From the NCBI GenBank assembly GCA_019410665.1, contig DXSD01000063.1, positions 1-11,282 of the forward strand: a stretch of 11,282 nt of DNA. The letters are read 5' to 3'. A program made the translations under genes and the position numbers. The notes beneath the pieces were generated by a model that worked only from the letters and a program-made list of their open reading frames with translations, made no database searches and was not told the DNA's origin. Every line of letters starts with the position of its first letter. Within the stretch, counting starts at the first letter, position 1. This document shows, in pieces, positions 1 to 5,863 of this stretch. This stretch comes from Fusobacterium sp. GTDB taxonomy: Bacteria; Fusobacteriota; Fusobacteriia; Fusobacteriales; Fusobacteriaceae.

Positions 1-762
1 TTGAAACTCTACATTTTTTAATTTCTCATTAAAATATAGATTTATACTATCTAAGTTTGAAAAATCTAATAGATATTTAGAAAAGGTAGCAACAATAACT
101 TGATTATTTTCAGATAATTTTAGTAAAAAATCTTTTAAACTTTTTATATCTTGAGGGGGGATTTTTCTTTCTGGAAATAAAAAGATATAGATGTTATTTT
201 TATTTATATCCTCTCTATCCATAACTCCCAGATACAGTTTTAATTTTTCTAACTCTTTCAAAGTTATATCTTCCTCTTCAAATTCTATCTGAATTTTTTT
301 GATAAAGTCTGAAGCTGTCAGTTTTTCAAAAGAAAATACGATTTTATAATTACTATATTTAGAGATATTTTCTGATATTTGTATGGTACTTTCTTCCAAT
401 TGTAAATCTTCTATAAGAGAGTTTATAGTTATCAAAGTTGGCTCTATGGGGATTTTCTCTTTAAATAACTTTGTTAGTTTAGAAGTAAGTTCACTCTTTG
501 CTCCCAAGCTAAACTCTCCTTCTAAATTTTCTTCAGCTATATATATACAATTTTTTGAAGATATAGGCTCTTTTGCTTTTGTGAAAAAATTACAAAGATT
601 TAACTTTTCCTCTTTTTGCTTATCTCCCTTTTTATTATAATAATTGCTAATACCCTCACAAATATTTTGTAAAAGTATCTCATCATCTCCTATCAAGGTT
701 GTATAATTTCTATTTTTTAGTAGTATGGAGTTGATATTTTTGTAGTTTTGTAATTCTAACAT
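1..762 (-). CDS. csn2: Csn2-family CRISPR adaptation protein, C-terminus cut off by window edge
   Basis: The reading frame opens with an ATG preceded by an AGGTGG ribosome binding site (767-772) and stays open for 254 codons to the left edge, so the C-terminus is missing. It is the fourth gene after cas9, cas1 and cas2, starting 11 nt after the cas2 stop, which is the csn2 position of type II-A loci. A hydrophobic strand (IYIFLF, residues 191-196), a helix rich in K/D/L, then a second strand (VIVATF, 222-227) resemble the C-terminal alpha/beta core of Csn2. Csn2 proteins form DNA-end-binding rings that work with Cas1-Cas2 in spacer acquisition. At 254+ aa it already exceeds the usual ~220 aa of the short Streptococcus pyogenes form, so it probably belongs to the longer variants that accompany compact Cas9s. 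Assignment rests on position and fold pattern more than on strict motifs. Confidence 0.8.
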   Translation of the reverse strand, partial: MLELQNYKNINSILLKNRNYTTLIGDDEILLQNICEGISNYYNKKGDKQKEEKLNLCNFFTKAKEPISSKNCIYIAEENLEGEFSLGAKSELTSKLTKLFKEKIPIEPTLITINSLIEDLQLEESTIQISENISKYSNYKIVFSFEKLTASDFIKKIQIEFEEEDITLKELEKLKLYLGVMDREDINKNNIYIFLFPERKIPPQDIKSLKDFLLKLSENNQVIVATFSKYLLDFSNLDSINLYFNEKLKNVEFQ

Positions 763-773
763 AATACCACCTC

Positions 774-1097
774 TTAAAAAACTATTAATTTTTTATCAGT
801 AATTATACTCTCTACTTTACTCTTCTGTCCTAAAAATATTTTCATCTTCTCATACTGTTTCTCTGTTATAATCAATCCTCTTATAGCCCCATCACTTGGG
901 AGAACTTTCTCAATCTTCTTTATATAATTATCTGCCATAGTTTGATTTGTACATATCCTTGTATATATTGAGTATTGTAACATTAAAAAACCATTTTCTA
1001 ATAAAAATTGTCTGAACTCCCTATACTCTCTCTGCTCAGATTTTGTATTCATAGGTAAGTCAAACATTATAAGTAATCTCATAAATTTATAACTCAT
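774..1097 (-). CDS. cas2: CRISPR-associated endonuclease-fold protein Cas2
   Basis: Small 107-aa protein beginning MSYKFMRLLIMFDLP, a ferredoxin-like first strand ending in the conserved aspartate (D13) of Cas2 proteins. The following segments (around residues 25-50, FRQFLLENGFLMLQYSIY) are typical of type II Cas2. It forms the central dimer of the Cas1-Cas2 integrase that inserts new spacers into the array. An upstream in-frame TTG at 1106 would add three residues. The ATG at 1097 is preferred because the family normally starts MSY-F-R. The gene overlaps the end of cas1 by 11 nt, so it is probably translationally coupled, and csn2 follows after 11 nt. No strong SD precedes it, as expected for a coupled start inside cas1. 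Confidence 0.95.
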   Translation of the reverse strand: MSYKFMRLLIMFDLPMNTKSEQREYREFRQFLLENGFLMLQYSIYTRICTNQTMADNYIKKIEKVLPSDGAIRGLIITEKQYEKMKIFLGQKSKVESIITDKKLIVF

Positions 1098-1992
1098 AGA
1101 ACTCAAATTTACTTAGACTTGGAATTTTTTCAATGTCAAATACTCCTGTTTCAAAAAATTCAATAATCATATCTATATATTTTTCTATTGAATTACTTAC
1201 ACTCTCCATATATCTACCTTGAAGTACCTTAGCATTTAAAAGATTTATCAATTCAACTCTATCCTCTTTAGAAAAATATGAAGCGTGTTTCATATAAATA
1301 TATACAAAATAATCTACTAATGGTCTATAAACTTCAATTATATCACTTGCTAAATTAAATTGATTATATTCACTTTTATGATGTATCCCTAAATATGTCA
1401 ATAGCCCTTTTCCAGCTATTACTCTTGCTATTTTGCTATGAATTATTGTATATCCATAATTTAAGGCACTATTGATAACATCTTTATCCCCTCTTATAAA
1501 TGTAGCACCATACAATTCTCTAAAATATATTTTCGCTCCTAATCCCTCTCTGTTAGTAATATCTCCCTTTTCAACCTCTTGGATATATTTTTCTATATTT
1601 TCTACTACCTCATCATCTTTTTCTAATTTTTTAAGGATAAAATTTTGATTTTGAAGTTTTACCTTTACTATCTCCTTCCATAAAATATCTTTTAATTCTC
1701 TATCCCAATTTATTTGTTGATTAACAATTTTGCTCTGTCTAAAATATCCATTTGTTGAATTTAAAATTCCAATTGGATTATACTTATCATCACAAAATAC
1801 CAGTAAAATATTGTACTCTAAAATTTTATTAATTAATTTTAAAGTTATTACTGTTCTATTATCCTCTACAATTATACTTCCTATATCTTTAAGAGGAATT
1901 TTATATTCCTCTCCATTTTTTATTATCAATAAATTATCTAAGTATAACCCTAATCTCTCGCTTTCAGTTATATATATAGTTCTCCAACTCAT
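1087..1992 (-). CDS. cas1: CRISPR-associated integrase Cas1 (type II)
   Basis: 301-aa Cas1, the catalytic subunit of the Cas1-Cas2 complex that integrates protospacers at the leader end of a CRISPR array. An N-terminal beta domain (about 1-80, starting MSWRTIYIT) is followed by the helical catalytic domain. The expected metal ligands are visible: E149 in NREGLGAKIYF, H205 in GIHHKSEYNQFNLASD, and E220 in IIEVYRP, at the same residue numbers as in Streptococcus pyogenes Cas1. The frame is open a further 20 codons upstream, but that stretch is the tracrRNA terminator. The ATG at 1992 is chosen because AAAAAGG (SD core 2000-2004) lies 7 nt upstream and the family starts there. The gene begins about 20 nt after the tracrRNA terminator and overlaps cas2 by 11 nt. 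Confidence 0.96.
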   Translation of the reverse strand: MSWRTIYITESERLGLYLDNLLIIKNGEEYKIPLKDIGSIIVEDNRTVITLKLINKILEYNILLVFCDDKYNPIGILNSTNGYFRQSKIVNQQINWDRELKDILWKEIVKVKLQNQNFILKKLEKDDEVVENIEKYIQEVEKGDITNREGLGAKIYFRELYGATFIRGDKDVINSALNYGYTIIHSKIARVIAGKGLLTYLGIHHKSEYNQFNLASDIIEVYRPLVDYFVYIYMKHASYFSKEDRVELINLLNAKVLQGRYMESVSNSIEKYIDMIIEFFETGVFDIEKIPSLSKFEFYEL

Positions 1993-2010
1993 ATCCTTAC
2001 CTTTTTTACA

Positions 2011-2039
2011 AAAAAAGAAAAATCCCTCCGAAGAGGGAT
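2011..2039 (-). terminator. Rho-independent terminator of the tracrRNA
   Basis: On the minus strand ATCCCTC (2039-2033), a UUCG tetraloop (2032-2029) and GAGGGAT (2028-2022) form a perfect 7-bp stem with the extra-stable C(UUCG)G loop, followed by TTTTCTTTTTT (2021-2011). This is also the last stem-loop of the tracrRNA. The cas1 ribosome binding site begins only about 6 nt beyond the U-tract, so the structure stands between the cas9/tracrRNA promoters and the adaptation genes. Confidence 0.93.
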
Positions 2040-2109
2040 GATTCCGGTACAAGACCTTATTTTAGTAGGTCCTGTAAAACTTAAGTAAGATGACAAAGCG
2101 TCCCTTGTC
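2012..2109 (-). ncRNA. tracrRNA of the type II-A system
   Basis: Read on the minus strand, this segment has the full layout of a tracrRNA of the S. aureus / S. thermophilus CRISPR1 kind. The parts in order are a 5' segment that can fold on itself, an anti-repeat (2097-2073, containing CTTACTTAAGTTTTACA), a four-base bulge GGAC (2072-2069), the lower-stem anti-repeat CTACTAAAAT (2068-2059), a nexus hairpin AAGGTCTTGTACCGG (2058-2044), a short linker GGAATC, and a terminator hairpin. S. aureus tracrRNA has the matching order ACAGAATCTACTAAAAC-AAGG-nexus-TGCCG. It lies between cas9 and cas1 on their strand, with its own promoter. It would pair with the crRNA repeat, support RNase III processing, and load into the neighbouring Cas9. 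The 5' end is inferred from the promoter (about 2109) and the 3' end from the U-tract. Length is about 95-98 nt. Confidence 0.92.
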
Positions 2110-2112
2110 ATC
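2089..2112 (-). repeat. Inverted repeat at the 5' end of the tracrRNA
   Basis: GATGACAA (2089-2096) and TTGTCATC (2105-2112) are perfect 8-bp inverted arms around an 8-nt loop. The arm at 2089-2096 is part of the anti-repeat. The other lies at the predicted transcription start. If transcription starts near 2109, at least GACAA/TTGTC can pair in the RNA, so the 5' end of the tracrRNA could fold back on the part of the anti-repeat that pairs with the 3' end of the CRISPR repeat. Confidence 0.6.
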
Positions 2113-2115
2113 ATT

Positions 2116-2144
2116 AGTATAACACTTTTTCTTTAGAGTTTCAA
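2116..2144 (-). promoter_or_regulatory. tracrRNA promoter
   Basis: On the minus strand a -35 box TTGAAA (2144-2139) is separated by exactly 17 nt from a -10 box TATACT (2121-2116). A TG one base upstream of the -10 box (TGT-TATACT) makes it an extended -10. Transcription should start near 2109. The -35 box directly abuts the cas9 stop codon (TAG, 2145-2147), so the promoter fills the gap between cas9 and the tracrRNA completely. Confidence 0.85.
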
Positions 2145-5100
2145 CTATTTTTTTATAATCTCTTCAAATTTTTCCTTACCATTATACTCTTTACCTAAAA
2201 TATTGGTATATATTTTTCTTAATCTATATATATCTCCACCTATTGTTAAAAATTTTTGTTTAGTACTTAAAGGCACAGAATTTAAAAACCCCTCTCCTTC
2301 AGTTTTAGTTAGATTAGTATTTAAAATTAGTGATAACTCCTCTTCAAAGTTATATCTACTCTCTTTTTTCTCAGCTTCCTCTTTTTTAGTTATAATCTCT
2401 CTGATTAACTCAATATAGCTACCATAGTTTCTCTCTATATTATCTACTTCTAATCTTTTTGTTATATCATTATTTACACCTTTAAATTTTACCTTCTCAA
2501 TACTTCCATCTTTTCTTTCTACTTCTAGTATATCACCAGTATAAAGGGAGAATACAAAATTGTATTTTTCATCTATTTCCTTTCTGTTTTTCTCTCTCTC
2601 ATATTCATTAGTATCAATAGCAAAATATTTTCCTCTATCTCTTAACATTAAGTATCTTACACTTATAAACTTATACTCTTTTCCATTAAAATACATATCA
2701 GCTCTATAAGTTGGAATACTTAACATTACTACTCTATTTTTACTATCTTTATACTTATGAGTTATATCTAAATGATTTCCCAATTGAGATACACGATATT
2801 TTAGATTATCAATCTCTGGTCCATTATCTTTTTTAGAGTATTTCTTAATCTTACCAAACTCTTCAAAATATTTTGTAAATGGATTGATTTTTGCTCCTTT
2901 TCCTCCATATTCATTAAATATCTTTAACATCTTATCAAAGGTTTGTCTGTCGTGATGGTATATTAATAATTCACCATATTTTTTCTCATCACTAAAATAT
3001 TTAACAATATTACTTTTCTTGTCATAGATATTTGAAATTTTTCCAATGATATATTCACTCTCTATACCATTGCCTTTCTTGTCTTTCTCTTTAATAATTC
3101 TAGTACTATATAGAGTTTCATCAGTAAGTTGTCTATTTGGTTTTTTATCTACAAAATGAGAGTATGAGTAATCTTTATACTCCTTTATTGGAGTAGAATA
3201 TTTATAATCAAATAATTTTTTAAAGTCCTCATCACTTAAAATCTCTTCTCTTTTTACAAAAGTTCTTACTCCCTCATCATCATTCTCGTTATAATCTTTT
3301 ACCCATTTTAATTTATGTAGTGTTTTTTCAGCCATTAAAATTATATAAGCATCTTGAGCATGATGATTATGAGATACTTCTCTCATCTTTGTCATCTTCC
3401 ATTCTTTTCTAATTTGACTTGTAAAACTTCCTCTAACAGCTTTTATTTTTACTCTCTCTTGTTTATCTCTAAAGAAAACTCTGAGTAGACTCATAAACTC
3501 CCTTGTAGCATATCTAGTATCAACTAGGTTACGAGCTATGAAATTTCTTGAATATTTAGAGATATCCTCTTCAAGTAATAGTAAATCTCTTTTCTTTAAA
3601 GATATTTTTTTGTTTTTAAACATATCTAGTACTTGAGATTTAAACTCTTCATAACTTCTATTACTCATCTTAGAAGAAAAATACTCATAAGGACTTCTTT
3701 GCCCTTTTCTTTGATTTTCTATCCTTCTAACTAAAACTTTATTATCTTGACTATCATCAAAAGAGATAGAACGAGGAATAATATGGTCTATTTCAAAAGC
3801 TAATGGATTTTGTAATATCTCATTTATCCCAATCATCTCTCCAGAATACATACATATTCCATCTTGCCTTTTCCAGTATTTTAAAAGTTCAAAATATCTT
3901 TTATCAAGTTTTTTATTTTCTAATAAATCAACAATTTCTTTATTTTCCTTTTCATTTCTCTTCTGAATATCAATTAAAGTTTTTCTTTTATCATCAGAAT
4001 TTTTTTCTCTAGCTAATTCTATTACTATCTCTTCAGGTGTCCCATACTCTTTTAAAATCTCATTAACTACATTTATACTTTGGAACATAGACCTTTTTAC
4101 AGTTGGACTAAGTACCCAATTGTTTACATAATCCTTAGGAATATATTTTATATTCTCATCTTTAAAGTCCATTTTATACGGAACTAACTCATAATCATAA
4201 AATAACTCCATCTGATTTTTAGAAGTTTCTAACAAATCATTTTCTATTAATTTTATAGCTTTCTTAGAAAGAGAGTGTGATCCTGTAAACTTTATTTTTT
4301 GTGCAAGAGTTTCTATAATCTCCTCTGTTACCCCTGCAACATCTTTTAGTTCCTCTCTATACTTTTCTTTTCTAGTTTCTACATCTTGATAGTAAGTTGC
4401 TATTTTACTAATACTATCTAATATCTCAACATCATCACATTTAAAAATCTTATTTATCTCAACATAGCTCTTTAAAAAAGTAAACTCTGGACTTCCATCT
4501 TTTTTTACTCTATATCCTGAGATATCCTCTTCATTTACTTTTAACACAGAAGCAATCTTTTTTAAAGTAACACTTTTGTCTGTCTTAGCTTCCTTAAAAA
4601 GTTTTAGTAATTCTAATTTTTCATCTTTAGTTAGCTTATCATTTTCAACTCTTTTTATTTTTAGATTATTCAGATCATTTAATAAGTTAAACTTTTCAGC
4701 TGTGTAACAATTTTTAACTAATCTTAACTCTTCAGGGAAATATGTACAATTCCCCATAAGTCCTTCCATCCATTCCTCTTGATTTTTCCAACTGTATGGA
4801 CTATTTTTTCCCGGACCTTCAAAATATTTTCTTCTTCCCTCAACTATTCCTACATACTCTTCTTCAAAACTTTTATCTAAGTTTGGATAAAAATTTCTTT
4901 GAATTTCTATAATTTTTCTAGCCTCTTTTATATAATCACTTGTCTTAAAATTATTCCTATTTCCTCTGACCTCTTGTGCCTTATCCTCAAATCTTTCTAG
5001 CTGTATTTCACAAATATATTTTCCTTCATTAAGTAGTTTTTCATTATCAGCTAAAATACTTTTAGTACTTTCTTCATCTTTATTTCCCTCTTTAATTTCG

Positions 5101-5468
5101 ATACTAAATTCTCCTGCACCTCTTCTTTTAGCTAAGTGAAACATTGCAATAGCTAACTCTTTTTTACTTAACTTTTCATATAATCCTTTTTTTCTAACGT
5201 GGTAAGGAGTAGTTTCGTTAGTATAAAAATCATAATCATAGTTATCAATTATTTTATATTTATATAATAATTCTCTAACTCTCTCTACTCTAAATTGTCT
5301 TCTTCTTAAAAGTCTTCTTGAAGCTCTTCTTCCTCTTCTTTTTTGATTTTCATCACTTTTACCCTCTGGAAATAAACGAACTCCAGCTTTAATTATATCA
5401 TCATTTTCATCTAAAATACACCAACCAACTGAAGCTATACCTATATCTAATCCTAATCTATATCTCAT
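2145..5468 (-). CDS. cas9: Type II-A Cas9 endonuclease, compact S. aureus-like
   Basis: RNA-guided DNA endonuclease, 1107 aa from the ATG at 5468. That start has a GGGGAG ribosome binding site 6 nt upstream; an ATG 18 nt earlier has none. Domains in order: RuvC-I with D8 (GLDIGIASVGW); arginine-rich bridge helix (about 43-66); REC lobe, including the SaCas9-like MGNCTYFPEELR; RuvC-II with E484 (IVIELAREKN); HNH with D561, H562 and N585 (FEIDHIIPRS, ENQRKG); RuvC-III with H702/H703 and D706 (SHNHHAQDAY); then wedge and PAM-interacting domains (YKDYSYSHFVDKKPNR, KYSKKDNGP, HLDITHKYKDS). Many segments match S. aureus Cas9 closely (ESTKS, VRGNRNNFKTSDYIKEA, RNLVDTRYATR), so I judge it an ortholog, slightly longer than the 1053-aa SaCas9. 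It is divergent from uvrA and upstream of tracrRNA and cas1-cas2-csn2. All catalytic residues are present, so it is probably active. Confidence 0.98.
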   Translation of the reverse strand: MRYRLGLDIGIASVGWCILDENDDIIKAGVRLFPEGKSDENQKRRGRRASRRLLRRRQFRVERVRELLYKYKIIDNYDYDFYTNETTPYHVRKKGLYEKLSKKELAIAMFHLAKRRGAGEFSIEIKEGNKDEESTKSILADNEKLLNEGKYICEIQLERFEDKAQEVRGNRNNFKTSDYIKEARKIIEIQRNFYPNLDKSFEEEYVGIVEGRRKYFEGPGKNSPYSWKNQEEWMEGLMGNCTYFPEELRLVKNCYTAEKFNLLNDLNNLKIKRVENDKLTKDEKLELLKLFKEAKTDKSVTLKKIASVLKVNEEDISGYRVKKDGSPEFTFLKSYVEINKIFKCDDVEILDSISKIATYYQDVETRKEKYREELKDVAGVTEEIIETLAQKIKFTGSHSLSKKAIKLIENDLLETSKNQMELFYDYELVPYKMDFKDENIKYIPKDYVNNWVLSPTVKRSMFQSINVVNEILKEYGTPEEIVIELAREKNSDDKRKTLIDIQKRNEKENKEIVDLLENKKLDKRYFELLKYWKRQDGICMYSGEMIGINEILQNPLAFEIDHIIPRSISFDDSQDNKVLVRRIENQRKGQRSPYEYFSSKMSNRSYEEFKSQVLDMFKNKKISLKKRDLLLLEEDISKYSRNFIARNLVDTRYATREFMSLLRVFFRDKQERVKIKAVRGSFTSQIRKEWKMTKMREVSHNHHAQDAYIILMAEKTLHKLKWVKDYNENDDEGVRTFVKREEILSDEDFKKLFDYKYSTPIKEYKDYSYSHFVDKKPNRQLTDETLYSTRIIKEKDKKGNGIESEYIIGKISNIYDKKSNIVKYFSDEKKYGELLIYHHDRQTFDKMLKIFNEYGGKGAKINPFTKYFEEFGKIKKYSKKDNGPEIDNLKYRVSQLGNHLDITHKYKDSKNRVVMLSIPTYRADMYFNGKEYKFISVRYLMLRDRGKYFAIDTNEYEREKNRKEIDEKYNFVFSLYTGDILEVERKDGSIEKVKFKGVNNDITKRLEVDNIERNYGSYIELIREIITKKEEAEKKESRYNFEEELSLILNTNLTKTEGEGFLNSVPLSTKQKFLTIGGDIYRLRKIYTNILGKEYNGKEKFEEIIKK

Positions 5469-5501
5469 ACTACTCTCCCCTTTCATCTATATTTTATCCA
5501 A

Positions 5502-5530
5502 ATTGTAACATATCTATATATAAAAGTCAA
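5502..5530 (-). promoter_or_regulatory. cas9 promoter
   Basis: On the minus strand TTGACT (-35, 5530-5525) and TACAAT (-10, 5507-5502) are separated by exactly 17 nt, with TG one base upstream of the -10 box (TGT-TACAAT). Transcription would start near 5495, giving a leader of about 27 nt that includes the cas9 GGGGAG site. No operator-like repeat is obvious within it. Confidence 0.85.
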
Positions 5531-5788
5531 AAATTAGAACTTACATATTAAAGATAGAGTTAAAAACTCTTAATTTTCTTATTAATTGGTATTTTATACA
5601 TAAAAATACTGAAAAATAGTAAAAAATTATATTCTAAAACTAGCATAAAATGGATTCTCTAACACTACCCATTTAAATAGCTTTTTATGAGCTTATAAAG
5701 GGTATTTTTTAACCATATATTCACTCCTAGATTGAAAATGATAGGGGTTAAAATCAATTTTACAAAGTCAAATTTTTCAAACCTCTTA
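5531..5788. other. Non-coding stretch between the divergent cas9 and uvrA promoters
   Basis: Very AT-rich, with no convincing gene on either strand. It holds a small hairpin AGAGTT-AAA-AACTCT within about 5550-5575 that lacks a proper U-tract in either direction. A very short ORF on the minus strand has a good ribosome binding site (5693-5716). One arm of a 10-bp inverted repeat (5753-5762) has its partner at 5792-5801, beside the uvrA promoter. I see no CRISPR repeat, tRNA or insertion-sequence end here. Confidence 0.6.
5693..5716 (-). other. Seven-codon ORF with strong ribosome binding site (leader peptide or gene remnant?)
   Basis: On the minus strand AGGAG (5728-5724) sits 7 nt before an ATG that opens MVKKYPL followed by TAA. 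If that TAA is read through, the same frame continues for 21 more codons, including KKLFKWVVLENPF, and stops at 5627. It lies about 160 nt upstream of the cas9 promoter and on the same strand. I do not recognise it. It may be chance, a short leader peptide, or the decayed start of a small gene. Confidence 0.2.
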
Positions 5789-5817
5789 TTTTAAAATTGA
5801 TAAAAATAGTGTATAAT
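5789..5817 (+). promoter_or_regulatory. Probable uvrA promoter
   Basis: A perfect -10 box TATAAT lies at 5812-5817. At 17-nt spacing the -35 position (5789-5794, TTTTAA) is a weak match. The better-looking TTGATA at 5797-5802 is too close (9 nt) to serve the same -10. Transcription near 5824 would give a leader of about 40 nt carrying the AGAGAGGTG ribosome binding site (5846-5854). No LexA-type SOS box that I know is visible. Confidence 0.5.
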
Positions 5818-5863
5818 ATAAAATGAAAGATAGATATTTATAGATAGAGAGGTGTAAAACTTT

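Noticed and set aside
1..11. TTGAAACTCTA at the window start, identical to the first bases of the tracrRNA promoter read on the minus strand
   Set aside because: It is on the opposite strand within csn2 coding sequence, lacks a -10 box at proper spacing, and an 11-nt match is plausible by chance.
383..640. Plus-strand open frame of 85 codons opposite csn2
   Set aside because: It lies wholly within the csn2 reading frame on the other strand, has no ribosome binding site, and its composition is that of an antisense shadow.
1730..2041. Plus-strand open frame of 103 codons opposite cas1 and the tracrRNA terminator
   Set aside because: Antisense shadow of cas1 that runs through the terminator hairpin; the true feature there is cas1 with conserved catalytic residues.
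1993..2052. A 20-residue N-terminal extension of Cas1
   Set aside because: The extra codons coincide with the tracrRNA terminator and U-tract, and a good ribosome binding site and family-typical start lie at 1992.
2145..2400. A second, longer tracrRNA form (tracr-L type natural guide repressing the cas9 promoter)
   Set aside because: No additional promoter or repeat-like segment is evident upstream of the mapped promoter, and the 5' tracrRNA shows no clear match to the cas9 promoter.
5469..5486. Upstream ATG for Cas9, adding six residues
   Set aside because: No ribosome binding site precedes it, and the GGGGAG site lies inside the extension at correct spacing for the ATG at 5468.
5550..5575. 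AGAGTT-AAA-AACTCT hairpin as a terminator
   Set aside because: The stem is short and A/T-rich, has no clean U-tract on either strand, and no gene ends nearby.
5797..5802. TTGATA as the -35 box of uvrA
   Set aside because: Only 9 nt separate it from the TATAAT box, too short for a sigma-70-type promoter.
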